DNA from: Bacteroidota bacterium
GTDB lineage: Bacteria > Bacteroidota > Bacteroidia > Chitinophagales > Chitinophagaceae
Length of the DNA: 64,000 nucleotides
Direction: 5' to 3'
NCBI GenBank assembly: GCA_030706605.1
Contig: JAUZOE010000002.1
Span: 62,001 to 126,000, forward strand
How positions within the stretch are numbered: the first letter of the stretch is position 1; each line of letters begins with the position of its first letter. Below, piece by piece: positions 1 through 8,211 of the stretch. The translations under genes were made by a program, and so were the position numbers. Under the pieces are notes generated by a model. It was not told where the DNA came from. It did not search any database and saw nothing but the letters and a program-made list of their open reading frames with translations.

Positions 1-516
1 TTTATAGATATTATCACTTACAGCGTGTTCTTCATATTGTATATATCCATACCCGGTATTCGGTTGAAAAGGCTTGATTCCTAAAGTAAGAAGTGCATTG
101 TTTTTTTCAGTAAATTCAAGAGCCTCCAGGCTCACTTTTGTAAATGAAGTATTATCTAAAATAAGATGATCGGCAGGAGCACAGATCAAATTACTTTGTG
201 GATTAAGTTGGTTGAGCTTGTAAGAAATATATGCTATGCAGGGAGCTGTATTTTTTCGGGAAGGCTCACAAACAATATTTTCAGGGTTTAACTGTGGTAA
301 TTGTTTTGCAACAATATCTTTGTATTGATCGGATGTTACGATGTAAATATTTTCAGGTGGTAAGAATTGTGCAAAGCGGTCATAGGTTGCCTGAATTAAT
401 GTTTTTCCAATATTCAAAATATCCAGAAACTGTTTAGGATACTCAACCCGGCTTACAGGCCAGAATCTACTTCCTATTCCTCCCGCCAGAATGGCTACGT
501 AATTATTTTTATTCAT
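1..516 (-). CDS. manC: Mannose-1-phosphate guanylyltransferase, partial (N-terminal part)
   Basis: Makes GDP-mannose from mannose-1-phosphate and GTP in the cytoplasm, for surface polysaccharide or glycan synthesis. Translated from the ATG at 516, the protein opens with the nucleotidyltransferase signature LAGGIGSRFWPVSR followed by YPKQFL, and further on shows an APADHLI motif, all typical of the ManC/CpsB family. The gene runs off the left edge of the window, so only about 172 residues are visible. It starts 11 bp after the stop of the upstream isomerase gene and should be in the same transcript. The separate cupin protein at 4234-4749 resembles the isomerase half that is fused to this enzyme in many other bacteria. 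Confidence 0.9.
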   Translation of the reverse strand, partial: MNKNNYVAILAGGIGSRFWPVSRVEYPKQFLDILNIGKTLIQATYDRFAQFLPPENIYIVTSDQYKDIVAKQLPQLNPENIVCEPSRKNTAPCIAYISYKLNQLNPQSNLICAPADHLILDNTSFTKVSLEALEFTEKNNALLTLGIKPFQPNTGYGYIQYEEHAVSDNIYK

Positions 517-527
517 TTTCAATAAGA

Positions 528-1490
528 TTAAATAATTCCTTCACGAATAAGATCGTGTAAATGTATGATACCTAAGTACAAGTTGTTTTGGATAACTATT
601 AATTGTGTAATATTTTTTTTACGCATGATATCCAGGGCATTTACTGCCAGTTCGTTGCTGTTTATTGATTTTGGATTCGTTGTCATAATGTCCCTGGCTT
701 TTACTCCCGCAGAATAGAGATCTTTTTCAAGCATTCTTCTCAAATCTCCATCAGTAATGATACCTGATAATGTATCATCATTGCTTAATACTACAGTAGC
801 TCCTAAACGCTTTTGGGTAATTTCAAGGATCACATCTTTTAATGAGCTTTCTATATATACAAAAGGTTTTTCATTATTAATGCACAAATCTTTTACCTGT
901 AAGTATAATTTTTTTCCAAGAGTTCCCCCCGGGTGAAATTTAGCAAAATCTCCTGAAGTAAATCCTCGTTTATGCATCAGGCAAACGACAAGAGCGTCGC
1001 CCATTACTATTTGAGCTGTGGTACTGCTTGTTGGTGCAAGATTAATTGGACATGCTTCTTCAGAAACAGTAGTATTAATGGTTATATCTGCATTTTTTGA
1101 TAAGTAACTTTGCATATTTCCACACATGGCAATGAGTGAATTATTAAAATTTTTTATCAAAGGAACAAGGACTTTAATCTCAGGACTATCGCCGCTTTTA
1201 CTAATCACCATTACAATATCATCTTGCTGAACCATACCAATGTCACCATGTATGGCATCAGCAGCATGCAGGAAGATAGAAGGTGTTCCTGTGCTATTCA
1301 GTGATGCGACTATCTTTTGGGCAACAATAGCACTTTTGCCAATTCCACTAATAACAAGTCTGCCTTTACTGCTGTATATAAGTGAAACTACTTTTTCAAA
1401 ATCTTTATTAATAAAATTCACCATTTCTTTTATAGAATAAGCTTCCAGTTCAATGGTTTGTTTTGCAATATCAATTATAGTGTTCTCCAA
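528..1490 (-). CDS. kdsD: D-arabinose 5-phosphate isomerase, KdsD/KpsF/GutQ family
   Basis: Interconverts ribulose-5-phosphate and arabinose-5-phosphate, the first step towards Kdo for lipopolysaccharide. The 320-residue protein has an N-terminal SIS sugar-isomerase domain (about 40-175, with GIGKSAIVAQK and HAADAIHGDIGMV) and two C-terminal CBS repeats (about 205-315), the standard KdsD layout and length. It is the first gene of a minus-strand operon with manC. A good Bacteroidota promoter lies just upstream at 1523-1555. Family assignment is secure. The exact sugar-phosphate is inferred from the family. Confidence 0.92.
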   Translation of the reverse strand: MENTIIDIAKQTIELEAYSIKEMVNFINKDFEKVVSLIYSSKGRLVISGIGKSAIVAQKIVASLNSTGTPSIFLHAADAIHGDIGMVQQDDIVMVISKSGDSPEIKVLVPLIKNFNNSLIAMCGNMQSYLSKNADITINTTVSEEACPINLAPTSSTTAQIVMGDALVVCLMHKRGFTSGDFAKFHPGGTLGKKLYLQVKDLCINNEKPFVYIESSLKDVILEITQKRLGATVVLSNDDTLSGIITDGDLRRMLEKDLYSAGVKARDIMTTNPKSINSNELAVNALDIMRKKNITQLIVIQNNLYLGIIHLHDLIREGII

Positions 1491-1522
1491 TATAGAGTGT
1501 AAATTTCTATTTATAATGTATT

Positions 1523-1555
1523 CAAATATACATTAACCCATAAAAAGAATGCAAA
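1523..1555 (-). promoter_or_regulatory. Bacteroidota-type promoter of the kdsD-manC operon
   Basis: Read on the minus strand, TTTG (1555-1552) is followed after 21 bases by TATATTTG (1530-1523), a perfect match to the TAnnTTTG -7 element. Transcription would begin near 1516, leaving a leader of about 25 bases before the ATG at 1490. Confidence 0.65.
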
Positions 1556-1702
1556 CCTACTTTAAATGAATGGTTGAGCAAAGCTCAGATTTCTATTGGG
1601 CTACCACAAAATCTTCGTACCTTAACACTGCCAGTTCGCCTTAGATCATAGGGTATAATGTTAAAAGACACTTTAACAACCTTTTTTGAAATACAATTCA
1701 AT

Positions 1703-1710
1703 TAACTTTG
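1703..1710 (+). promoter_or_regulatory. Probable -7 promoter element of recQ
   Basis: TAACTTTG fits the Bacteroidota -7 consensus TAnnTTTG and lies about 47 bases before the recQ start codon. A TTTG at 1685-1688 is only 14 bases upstream, shorter than the usual 19-21, so the -33 element is uncertain. Confidence 0.4.
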
Positions 1711-1756
1711 GAACCCTACGAATATAAAAATATAAAGTGGAGTAGAAACGAAAACC

Positions 1757-4015
1757 ATGCCTACAACAAAAACCAAAACACCGAAAACCTCTGCAAAGGG
1801 TAAAACAGAAAAGACAATCAATTCCGGCGAACTTATTAAACAACTTCAGAAAAACTTTGGATTTAATGCTTTTAAAGAGCCTCAGGAAGATATCATTAAT
1901 AATCTTTTATCGGGCAAAGATACTTTTGTGATCATGCCAACTGGCGGTGGAAAAAGCCTTTGTTATCAACTTCCAGCTATAATAAGTGAAGGGTGTGCTA
2001 TAATAGTATCACCGCTTATCGCTTTAATGAAAAACCAGGTGGATCTTGTTCGCGGATATAGCAGTACTGATAATATTGCTCATTTTCTAAACAGTACGCT
2101 TAATAAAGGTCAGCAAAAAATTGTCAAAGATGATCTTATTTCAGGGAAGACAAAACTTTTGTACGTAGCTCCGGAAACACTAACAAAGGCAGAAAATGTG
2201 GAATTTTTTAAGGATTTGAAAATATCTTTTTTTGCTGTGGATGAAGCTCATTGTATAAGTGAATGGGGGCATGACTTCAGACCTGAATATAGGAGATTGC
2301 GTGAAATTATGGATCAGATTGATGAGAAAATTCCTGTTATTGCTTTAACCGCTACTGCTACACCTAAAGTACAGAGTGATATTGTTAAAAATTTGGGTTT
2401 ACGGGATCCTAAAATATTTATTTCCTCTTTTAACCGGTCAAACCTTTATTATGAAGTTGTTCCAAAAGTTAAAAAGGAACTGGCCGTAAAGAGTATTGTA
2501 AAATTTATATCTCAGAATAAAGGGAAGAGCGGAATTATTTATACATTGAACAGAAAGACAACAGAAGAATTGGCCCAGATGTTAATGGCAAATGGGATAA
2601 AAGCGGTTGCTTATCATGCCGGTCTGGATTCTAAATTGAGGGCAAGACGACAGGATCAGTTTTTGGGAGAAGAAATCCAGGTGATCGTAGCCACCATTGC
2701 CTTTGGAATGGGAATTGACAAACCCGATGTACGTTTTGTGATTCATTATAATATTCCTAAATCGATAGAAAATTATTACCAGGAAACCGGACGTGCCGGC
2801 CGCGATGGGTTAGAAGGAAAATGTCTGCTCTATTATTCTCATAAAGATGTGGCAAAACTAGAACATCTTATGCGGGACAAATCCTTGAGTGAAAGGGAAA
2901 TTGGTGCTCAGCTAATTAATGAAACAGTTGCCTACTCAGAAAGTGCTGTTTGTCGTAGAAAAATATTGCTAAATTATTTTGGTGAATCCTATACGGTTGA
3001 GAACTGCGGAGGTAAATGTGATAATTGTAAAAATCCAAAAGAACTTTTAGAAGCAAAAGTTCAGGCAGTAATAGCCTTAAAAGCCATAAGAGCCTTGGGA
3101 GAAAGTTTTCCAATTACTTATGTGATTCCTGTTATAGTAGGGAAATTAAACCCACAGATAAAGATGTACCGGCATGAAGAAAAGCCTGTATTTGGAACCG
3201 GAAAAGACAAAGACGAGCATTTCTGGAACTCTTTAATCAGGCAAATGCTTCTTGAAAATTATATAAAAAAGGACATTGAAGACTATGGCGTTTTAAAAAT
3301 TACAAAAAAGGGTGATTCTTTCTTAAAAAAGCCGACCTCATTTCAAATTGCACTGAATCATATTTATGAAACCGATGGAGATGAAGAGGAGGATGTTGCA
3401 GAAATAGGAGAAGCTATAGAAACAGACGATAAATTAATTCAATTATTAAAGGATTTACGTCAGCAGGAAGCTAAAAAACGCAATTTGCCACCGTTTGTTA
3501 TTTTCCTTGAAAATAGCTTGTTAGATATGGCAACTCTCTATCCTACTACATTAAAAGAATTAGAGAAGTGCCAGGGAGTAAGCGTTGGAAAGGCTTTGAA
3601 GTTTGGAAGGCCTTTTGTAAACCTGATCGAAAAATATGTAGAAGAAAATGATATAGAAAAACCTGACGATTTTGTAATGAAAAGTGTTGTGAATAAAAAC
3701 AGTAATAAAGTTTTTATTATTCAGAATGTCGATAAAAAAATGCCTCTCGAAACGATAGCCAGGAATAGAACGCTTAAATTAGAGGAATTACTTGAAGAGA
3801 TGGAAACAATAGTAGCAAGTGGAACCAAATTGAATCTTGATTATGCTATTGAAGATTTGGTAGAAGAATATGAAAGAGAAGAAATTATTGATTATTTTAA
3901 AGGCTGCCAGACATCCAGCCTGGAGATCGCGCGTGAAGAGCTTTCGGAAGGGAACTACACGTTTGAGCAATTAAAGATTATGCGTATAAAATTCTTGTGC
4001 GAATACGGAAATTAA
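1757..4015 (+). CDS. recQ: ATP-dependent DNA helicase RecQ
   Basis: 3'-5' DNA helicase acting in recombination and replication-fork repair. The 752-residue protein shows Walker A (MPTGGGKSLCY, about 60-69), the DEAH box (DEAHCISEWGHDF, 162 onward), the helicase C motif QETGRAGRDG, the RecQ-C zinc cysteines (CRRKILLNYF, then CGGKCDNC), a winged-helix region and an HRDC-like segment around 560-630. The tail of roughly 100 residues beyond HRDC is longer than in E. coli RecQ but common in Bacteroidota. The N-terminal 20 residues are Lys/Thr-rich and probably disordered. Single gene, followed by tRNA-Phe on the same strand. Confidence 0.95.
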   Translation: MPTTKTKTPKTSAKGKTEKTINSGELIKQLQKNFGFNAFKEPQEDIINNLLSGKDTFVIMPTGGGKSLCYQLPAIISEGCAIIVSPLIALMKNQVDLVRGYSSTDNIAHFLNSTLNKGQQKIVKDDLISGKTKLLYVAPETLTKAENVEFFKDLKISFFAVDEAHCISEWGHDFRPEYRRLREIMDQIDEKIPVIALTATATPKVQSDIVKNLGLRDPKIFISSFNRSNLYYEVVPKVKKELAVKSIVKFISQNKGKSGIIYTLNRKTTEELAQMLMANGIKAVAYHAGLDSKLRARRQDQFLGEEIQVIVATIAFGMGIDKPDVRFVIHYNIPKSIENYYQETGRAGRDGLEGKCLLYYSHKDVAKLEHLMRDKSLSEREIGAQLINETVAYSESAVCRRKILLNYFGESYTVENCGGKCDNCKNPKELLEAKVQAVIALKAIRALGESFPITYVIPVIVGKLNPQIKMYRHEEKPVFGTGKDKDEHFWNSLIRQMLLENYIKKDIEDYGVLKITKKGDSFLKKPTSFQIALNHIYETDGDEEEDVAEIGEAIETDDKLIQLLKDLRQQEAKKRNLPPFVIFLENSLLDMATLYPTTLKELEKCQGVSVGKALKFGRPFVNLIEKYVEENDIEKPDDFVMKSVVNKNSNKVFIIQNVDKKMPLETIARNRTLKLEELLEEMETIVASGTKLNLDYAIEDLVEEYEREEIIDYFKGCQTSSLEIAREELSEGNYTFEQLKIMRIKFLCEYGN

Positions 4016-4056
4016 AAAAAAGGCAAAATTGAATTTTTATTTCAAATGAATAATTC

Positions 4057-4064
4057 TATTTTTG
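4057..4064 (+). promoter_or_regulatory. Probable -7 promoter element of tRNA-Phe
   Basis: TATTTTTG is a perfect TAnnTTTG element ending 9 bases before the first base of the mature tRNA. No correctly spaced TTTG lies upstream; an ATTG at 4028-4031 is 25 bases away. Confidence 0.45.
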
Positions 4065-4073
4065 CCGCCCATT

Positions 4074-4146
4074 GGTGCGGTAGCTCAGTCGGTAGAGCAA
4101 AGGACTGAAAATCCTTGTGTCGGCGGTTCGATCCCGCCCCACACCA
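4074..4146 (+). tRNA. tRNA-Phe (anticodon GAA)
   Basis: Folds as a complete 73-base cloverleaf including the discriminator A: D stem GCTC/GAGC, anticodon stem AAGGA/TCCTT with loop CTGAAAA (GAA at 4107-4109), T stem GGCGG/CCGCC with loop TTCGATC, acceptor GGTGCGG/CCACACC. The 3' CCA is not encoded. One acceptor pair (C4078 with A4141, position 5:68) is a mismatch, which is odd for a chromosomal tRNA. The gene stands alone, followed directly by a terminator. Confidence 0.95.
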
Positions 4147-4177
4147 CAAAACCCCTATTAAGGGGTTTTGTTATTTT
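4147..4177 (+). terminator. Rho-independent terminator of tRNA-Phe
   Basis: CAAAACCCCT (4147-4156) pairs perfectly with AGGGGTTTTG (4161-4170) across a 4-base loop and is followed by TTATTTT. It starts on the base after the tRNA discriminator. Confidence 0.8.
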
Positions 4178-4233
4178 ATCTATTCAAAAAAATATATGTT
4201 CGGAAATGAATTCCTATAAATCCAATTAGAGGG

Positions 4234-4749
4234 TTATCTGCCAAAATCATCCTGTACCCTCACAATATCATCTTCGTCGCTTGGTTTATTAGTATCAGTA
4301 TGTTGCCAAATTTCTGCAATAATTCCCCAGTTTTCTGTACCAATCAGTCTGTGGCGCTCGCCTTGTTTCAATATAATGATGTCTTCTTTTTTCTTTAGTT
4401 GTAAATTTCCTTCTTTATCTGTATCGCTTTTTATTACACCTACTTCACCGCCAATAACTTTCCAGATTTCAGAGCGCCGGTGATGGTACTGCCAGCTTAA
4501 TCTTTTATGGCCTTCTACAATCAGAATTTTTGGACTTATTTTGCCTGTTGATTTTTGCTTAGCCTCTATAACATTTAGGAAAAAGAAATTTATAAATTGT
4601 TCAGACTGTAGTTCGTCAATTACATAAAATCCACCCCATGGACGATTTTCATCAGATTTGATAATTTTAAAATGATTAGATTCTAAAAATTCTTTTACAG
4701 TTTTAAACACATCCTTTTTGTCAGATTGGGGTAATATATTTAGCTCCAT
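4234..4749 (-). CDS. Cupin protein, type II phosphomannose isomerase-like domain
   Basis: The 171-residue protein is a stand-alone cupin resembling the C-terminal isomerase domain of bifunctional ManC/AlgA. It carries SWQYHHRRSEIWKVIGGEVG, which supplies the His/Glu metal ligands, then LKQGERHRLIG and WGIIAEIWQ. It probably interconverts fructose-6-phosphate and mannose-6-phosphate in GDP-mannose supply, which fits the manC gene at the left edge. The N-terminal 45 residues (ending WGGFYVIDE) are not explained by a domain I know. Relatives are sometimes annotated as phosphoheptose isomerase on weak grounds. It starts 34 bp from the end of mnmG, on the same strand. Confidence 0.75.
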   Translation of the reverse strand: MELNILPQSDKKDVFKTVKEFLESNHFKIIKSDENRPWGGFYVIDELQSEQFINFFFLNVIEAKQKSTGKISPKILIVEGHKRLSWQYHHRRSEIWKVIGGEVGVIKSDTDKEGNLQLKKKEDIIILKQGERHRLIGTENWGIIAEIWQHTDTNKPSDEDDIVRVQDDFGR

Positions 4750-4783
4750 TTTTAATATTTATAACGGTTATGAATAAACGAAA

Positions 4784-6646
4784 TTAACGACCCATATAGA
4801 CCATAAGTATTTGCACATCGCTTGGATTTACACCACTAATACGGCTGGCTTGTCCTAGCGTCTGGGGTTTTATTTTATTAAATTTCTGCCTTGCTTCGTT
4901 TGACAATGAAGAAATATTTTCATAGTTAAAACTATTCGGAATAATTTGATTTTCAAGCGCACTCATTTTAATAACCATTTCTTCTTCTTTTTGTAAATAC
5001 ACTTCGTATTTTATTTGTATCTCAGCCTGTTCATGGGTCTCTTTAGAATATTCTCCAATTGTTTCATTAACTATAGGAATACATCTGACCATTGTGTCTA
5101 AATCAATACCCGGGCGCAATAAAATTTGAGAGGCTTTTGTTTTTTGAGTTATGGTTGATGAAGATCTATCCGAAAGAAAATTATTAATATGATCAGGCTC
5201 AAGATTAATTTTTTTAAGCAATTCTATTACTTCTTTAACGTCTTTTTTTTTCTTATTTACCTTTTCCATTCTTTGGTTGGAAGCTAGGCCAATTTGAAAA
5301 CTTCGTTCGGTTAAACGCAAATCTGCATTATCCTGCCTTAATAAAGTCCTGTACTCGGCCCTACTAGTAAACATTCTATAGGGTTCATCAGTTCCTTTGT
5401 TAATCAAATCATCAACAAGTACACCAATATAAGCTTCGTTTCTTTTTAAGATGAAGGGCTCTTTCCTATTGATTGACTGGTGGGCATTGATTCCGGCTAT
5501 AAGTCCCTGGCAAGCAGCTTCTTCATAGCCCGTAGTTCCATTAATCTGGCCGGCAAAGAATAAATTATTTACCAACTTGGTTTCAAGGCTTAATTTTAAT
5601 TGTGTTGGCGGGAAATAATCATATTCTATTGCATAGCCGGGCCTGAACATTTTACAATTTTTAAAACCTGGTACTTTTTTCAATGCCTTATACTGAACCT
5701 CTTCTGATAGCGAAGATGAAAAGCCGTTTACATAAACTTCTATAGTATCCCATCCTTCCGGCTCTACAAATAGTTGGTGACGTTCTCTCTCTGCAAAGCG
5801 ATTTATTTTGTCTTCGATACTTGGACAATATCTGGGCCCTGTTCCCTGTATTCTTCCCTGAAACATCGGGCTTTCATGAAAACCTGATTTAAGAATTTCA
5901 TGGACCTCGGTATTTGTATAGGTAATCCAGCAACTTCTTTGTTTTGTAGGCTTATTTGTATCTAAAAATGAAAACCCGGAAATAGTTTCATCTCCTTTTT
6001 GTTCTTCCATTTTCGAATAATCTAAAGAGCGGCCATCAATTCGGGGAGGTGTTCCTGTTTTTAAGCGGCTACTTTCTAACCCCCATTCAACTAATTGCTC
6101 AGTGATTCCTGTTGCTGATTTTTCAGCCATTCTACCACCTTTTGATTGGTTTTCTCCAATATGAATTATACCATTTAAAAAAGTGCCGTTGGTTAGAACA
6201 ACTGATTTTGCCAGTATATTATGACCTAATGAAGTTTTGATTCCTGTAATGGCATTTCCTTTTTTTGTCAGGCCGATTACAGAATCCTGATAAAAATCGA
6301 GGTTGGGTGTATTTTCCAGCATTAATCGCCATTTAGTGGAAAATAATTGGCGATCACTTTGTGCTCTTGGACTCCACATTGCCGGGCCTTTGCTTTTATT
6401 GAGCATTCTGAACTGGATCATTGTTTCATCAGTTACAATGCCCGAATACCCCCCTAAAGCGTCAATCTCTCTAATTATTTGTCCTTTCGCAATTCCTCCC
6501 ATAGCTGGGTTACAACTCATTTGAGCCATATTTTGCATATTCATTGTAATCAACAGGACTTTACTGCCTAGATTGGCCGCTGAAGCAGCAGCTTCACAAC
6601 CTGCATGACCTGCGCCCACAACGATAACATCATATACTGGAAACAT
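4784..6646 (-). CDS. mnmG: tRNA uridine-5-carboxymethylaminomethyl(34) synthesis enzyme MnmG (GidA)
   Basis: FAD-dependent partner of MnmE that modifies the wobble uridine of several tRNAs. The 620-residue protein begins with the FAD fold VVGAGHAGCEAA, has CNPAMGGIAKGQ, SWITY-type central motifs, the conserved GTTGYEEAACQGL near 370 and the C-terminal helical GidA-associated domain. Length is normal. The start at 6646 puts the dinucleotide motif 9-10 residues in, as expected. The upstream 171 bp contain two parS-like palindromes. mnmE is not in the window. Confidence 0.96.
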   Translation of the reverse strand: MFPVYDVIVVGAGHAGCEAAASAANLGSKVLLITMNMQNMAQMSCNPAMGGIAKGQIIREIDALGGYSGIVTDETMIQFRMLNKSKGPAMWSPRAQSDRQLFSTKWRLMLENTPNLDFYQDSVIGLTKKGNAITGIKTSLGHNILAKSVVLTNGTFLNGIIHIGENQSKGGRMAEKSATGITEQLVEWGLESSRLKTGTPPRIDGRSLDYSKMEEQKGDETISGFSFLDTNKPTKQRSCWITYTNTEVHEILKSGFHESPMFQGRIQGTGPRYCPSIEDKINRFAERERHQLFVEPEGWDTIEVYVNGFSSSLSEEVQYKALKKVPGFKNCKMFRPGYAIEYDYFPPTQLKLSLETKLVNNLFFAGQINGTTGYEEAACQGLIAGINAHQSINRKEPFILKRNEAYIGVLVDDLINKGTDEPYRMFTSRAEYRTLLRQDNADLRLTERSFQIGLASNQRMEKVNKKKKDVKEVIELLKKINLEPDHINNFLSDRSSSTITQKTKASQILLRPGIDLDTMVRCIPIVNETIGEYSKETHEQAEIQIKYEVYLQKEEEMVIKMSALENQIIPNSFNYENISSLSNEARQKFNKIKPQTLGQASRISGVNPSDVQILMVYMGR

Positions 6647-6682
6647 CTGGCAAAAATACCGAAATAGAATTTTGTTTAAAAA

Positions 6683-6698
6683 TGTTTCACGTGGAACG
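6683..6698. promoter_or_regulatory. parS-like centromere site 1
   Basis: TGTTTCACGTGGAACG matches 14 of 16 positions of the classical ParB-binding parS consensus TGTTNCACGTGAAACA. It lies between mnmG and ybeY. In many bacteria parS sites cluster near the origin, often around the gid genes. No parA, parB or dnaA is visible here. Confidence 0.65.
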
Positions 6699-6739
6699 CG
6701 CTCTACTAATTAAATTTTTAGATAGCTACTTTTTTAAAA

Positions 6740-6755
6740 AGTTCCACGTGGAACG
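6740..6755. promoter_or_regulatory. parS-like centromere site 2
   Basis: AGTTCCACGTGGAACG contains the perfect 14-bp palindrome GTTCCACGTGGAAC (6741-6754). It differs from site 1 at only two positions and sits 57 bp from it. Two near-identical copies in one 171-bp gap make a chance match unlikely. Confidence 0.65.
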
Positions 6756-6817
6756 TTTTCTTTCTTATGAAAAGAATATTTATGCCCCATTTTTGGTTGT
6801 TACCGTGTTGGTCATTT

Positions 6818-7246
6818 TTAATTAAAATTCATGCGGGCAAGGTAATAATCCTCTTTAGCCCTCATTTTAATTTTTAATTCAGGGGTATGGTCTGAATAGC
6901 CACAAAGGTGTAAAATGCCATGAATCATCACACGTTGCATTTCAGTTTCATAGGTTTCGTCTAGTTTGAGAGAATTTTCTTTCACTCTTTCAACACTGAT
7001 ATATATTTCTGAGATAATTGGAAAAGAGGTTTCAGAAAGTGTAAAAGTGATTATGTCGGTTAGTGTATCATGCTTTAAGTACTTTTGATTCAATTTTAAT
7101 AAATATTCATCTGTACAAAAAATGTAGGAAACGGATTTAAAATCATATCCTTCTTCTGCAAAAATAGAAGTGAGAAATATTTTCAGAAAAGGTTTATATT
7201 TTAAAGAAGGGGAAATGCCGTTATTATTAAATAATATAGTGCCCAT
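6818..7246 (-). CDS. ybeY: Endoribonuclease YbeY, rRNA maturation factor
   Basis: Single-strand endoribonuclease for 16S rRNA 3'-end maturation and ribosome quality control. The 142-residue protein carries the zinc site HGILHLCGYSDH (H-x3-H-x5-H) near residues 110-121 and the TDIITFTLSE segment that precedes it in the family. Normal length. It is the gene upstream of mnmG on the same strand, separated by the parS-like sites. Confidence 0.93.
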   Translation of the reverse strand: MGTILFNNNGISPSLKYKPFLKIFLTSIFAEEGYDFKSVSYIFCTDEYLLKLNQKYLKHDTLTDIITFTLSETSFPIISEIYISVERVKENSLKLDETYETEMQRVMIHGILHLCGYSDHTPELKIKMRAKEDYYLARMNFN

Positions 7247-7305
7247 GAGTGTTTTTTCTAAAATCGAAACAGTTTATTCAGAATGAGTAATACATTTATA
7301 CTAAG

Positions 7306-7527
7306 ATGAAGTTATCACAAGTTAAGCCAGGAACAAAAGTAAAAATTAAGTCTTTTGAAAATCATGAGATTATTTTAAAATTGATGGAAATGGGGTGTTT
7401 GCCTGAGGAAGAAATCACTGTCTGGAAAAAAGCACCACTTGGTGATCCGATTTATGTATTGGTTGCAGGATATTCTCTAAGTTTACGACTTGATGAAGCC
7501 GACCAGATAATAGTAGAAACTATTTAA
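7306..7527 (+). CDS. feoA: FeoA-family SH3-like protein
   Basis: Small 73-residue cytosolic protein with the FeoA fold: MKLSQVKPGTKVKIKSF, the LMEMGCLPEEEITV turn, and a C-terminal LRLDEADQIIVE strand. FeoA usually supports the ferrous iron transporter FeoB, but no feoB is present anywhere in the window. It is followed after 12 bp by nadD and may be transcribed with it. Whether it works in iron transport here is unknown. Confidence 0.85.
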   Translation: MKLSQVKPGTKVKIKSFENHEIILKLMEMGCLPEEEITVWKKAPLGDPIYVLVAGYSLSLRLDEADQIIVETI

Positions 7528-7539
7528 AAATTATATTAA

Positions 7540-8113
7540 GTGAAAGTTGGATTGTACTTTGGTTCTTTTAACCCTGTCCATATTGGCCATTTAATAATAG
7601 CCAGCTATTTTGCAAATTATACACCTTTGCAACAAGTCTGGTTTGTAGTTTCGCCACAAAATCCCTTAAAACAAAGTAATTCATTAATTAATGAGCATCA
7701 TAGGAAGCATTTAATTGATCTTGCTATAGAAGGAGAAAAAAAAACTTCGTACTTCAAATATTGAATTCAAACTTCCCCGGCCATCATATACAATTGATAC
7801 GCTTAGCTATTTAGCTGATAAATATCCTCAACACCAGTTTTCTATTATTATGGGAAGTGATAGTTTTAGTAATATAAAGAGATGGAAAAATTTTGAAATT
7901 ATTTTAAAACGATATGAAGTTTTTATTTACAAAAGACCTGGTTTTAATGTAAGATTTGATATGTTAACAGATAGAATAAAAGTATTTGATGCGCCACTTC
8001 TGAATATTTCGAGTACGCATATCCGTGATATGGTAAGACAAAAAAAACCTATCCGATACCTGGTGCCTGATATAGTAAAAGAAGAAATAGAAGCGCAGCA
8101 GTATTATGGATAA
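7540..8113 (+). pseudogene. nadD: Nicotinate-nucleotide adenylyltransferase NadD, frame interrupted at an A9 tract
   Basis: NadD adenylates nicotinate mononucleotide in NAD synthesis. The first frame (GTG start, 7540-7764) has the nucleotidyltransferase motif GLYFGSFNPVHIGHL. The second, open from 7745 through the in-frame ATG at 7850 to 8113, has KLPRPSYTIDTLSYL, IMGSDSF and the C-terminal ISSTHIRDMV signature. The frames meet at nine A residues (7736-7744). With eight A, one continuous protein of about 190 residues results, the normal NadD length. There is no other damage. Because NadD is normally essential, a sequencing error or transcriptional slippage on the A-tract is likelier than true loss. 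Confidence 0.88.
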
Positions 8114-8150
8114 GTTCTTTTTCTGTTCCTTAAACATCATAATAAGGTAT

Positions 8151-8158
8151 TATCTTTG
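8151..8158 (+). promoter_or_regulatory. Probable -7 promoter element of the secreted propeller gene
   Basis: TATCTTTG matches TAnnTTTG and lies 53 bases before the ATG at 8212. No clean TTTG lies 19-21 bases upstream (CTGTT at 8123-8127 is the nearest). Confidence 0.4.
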
Positions 8159-8211
8159 AAATCAAACCAATTATAACTTTAAATGATTCATAGTCATGTT
8201 TTTAGTAAATC

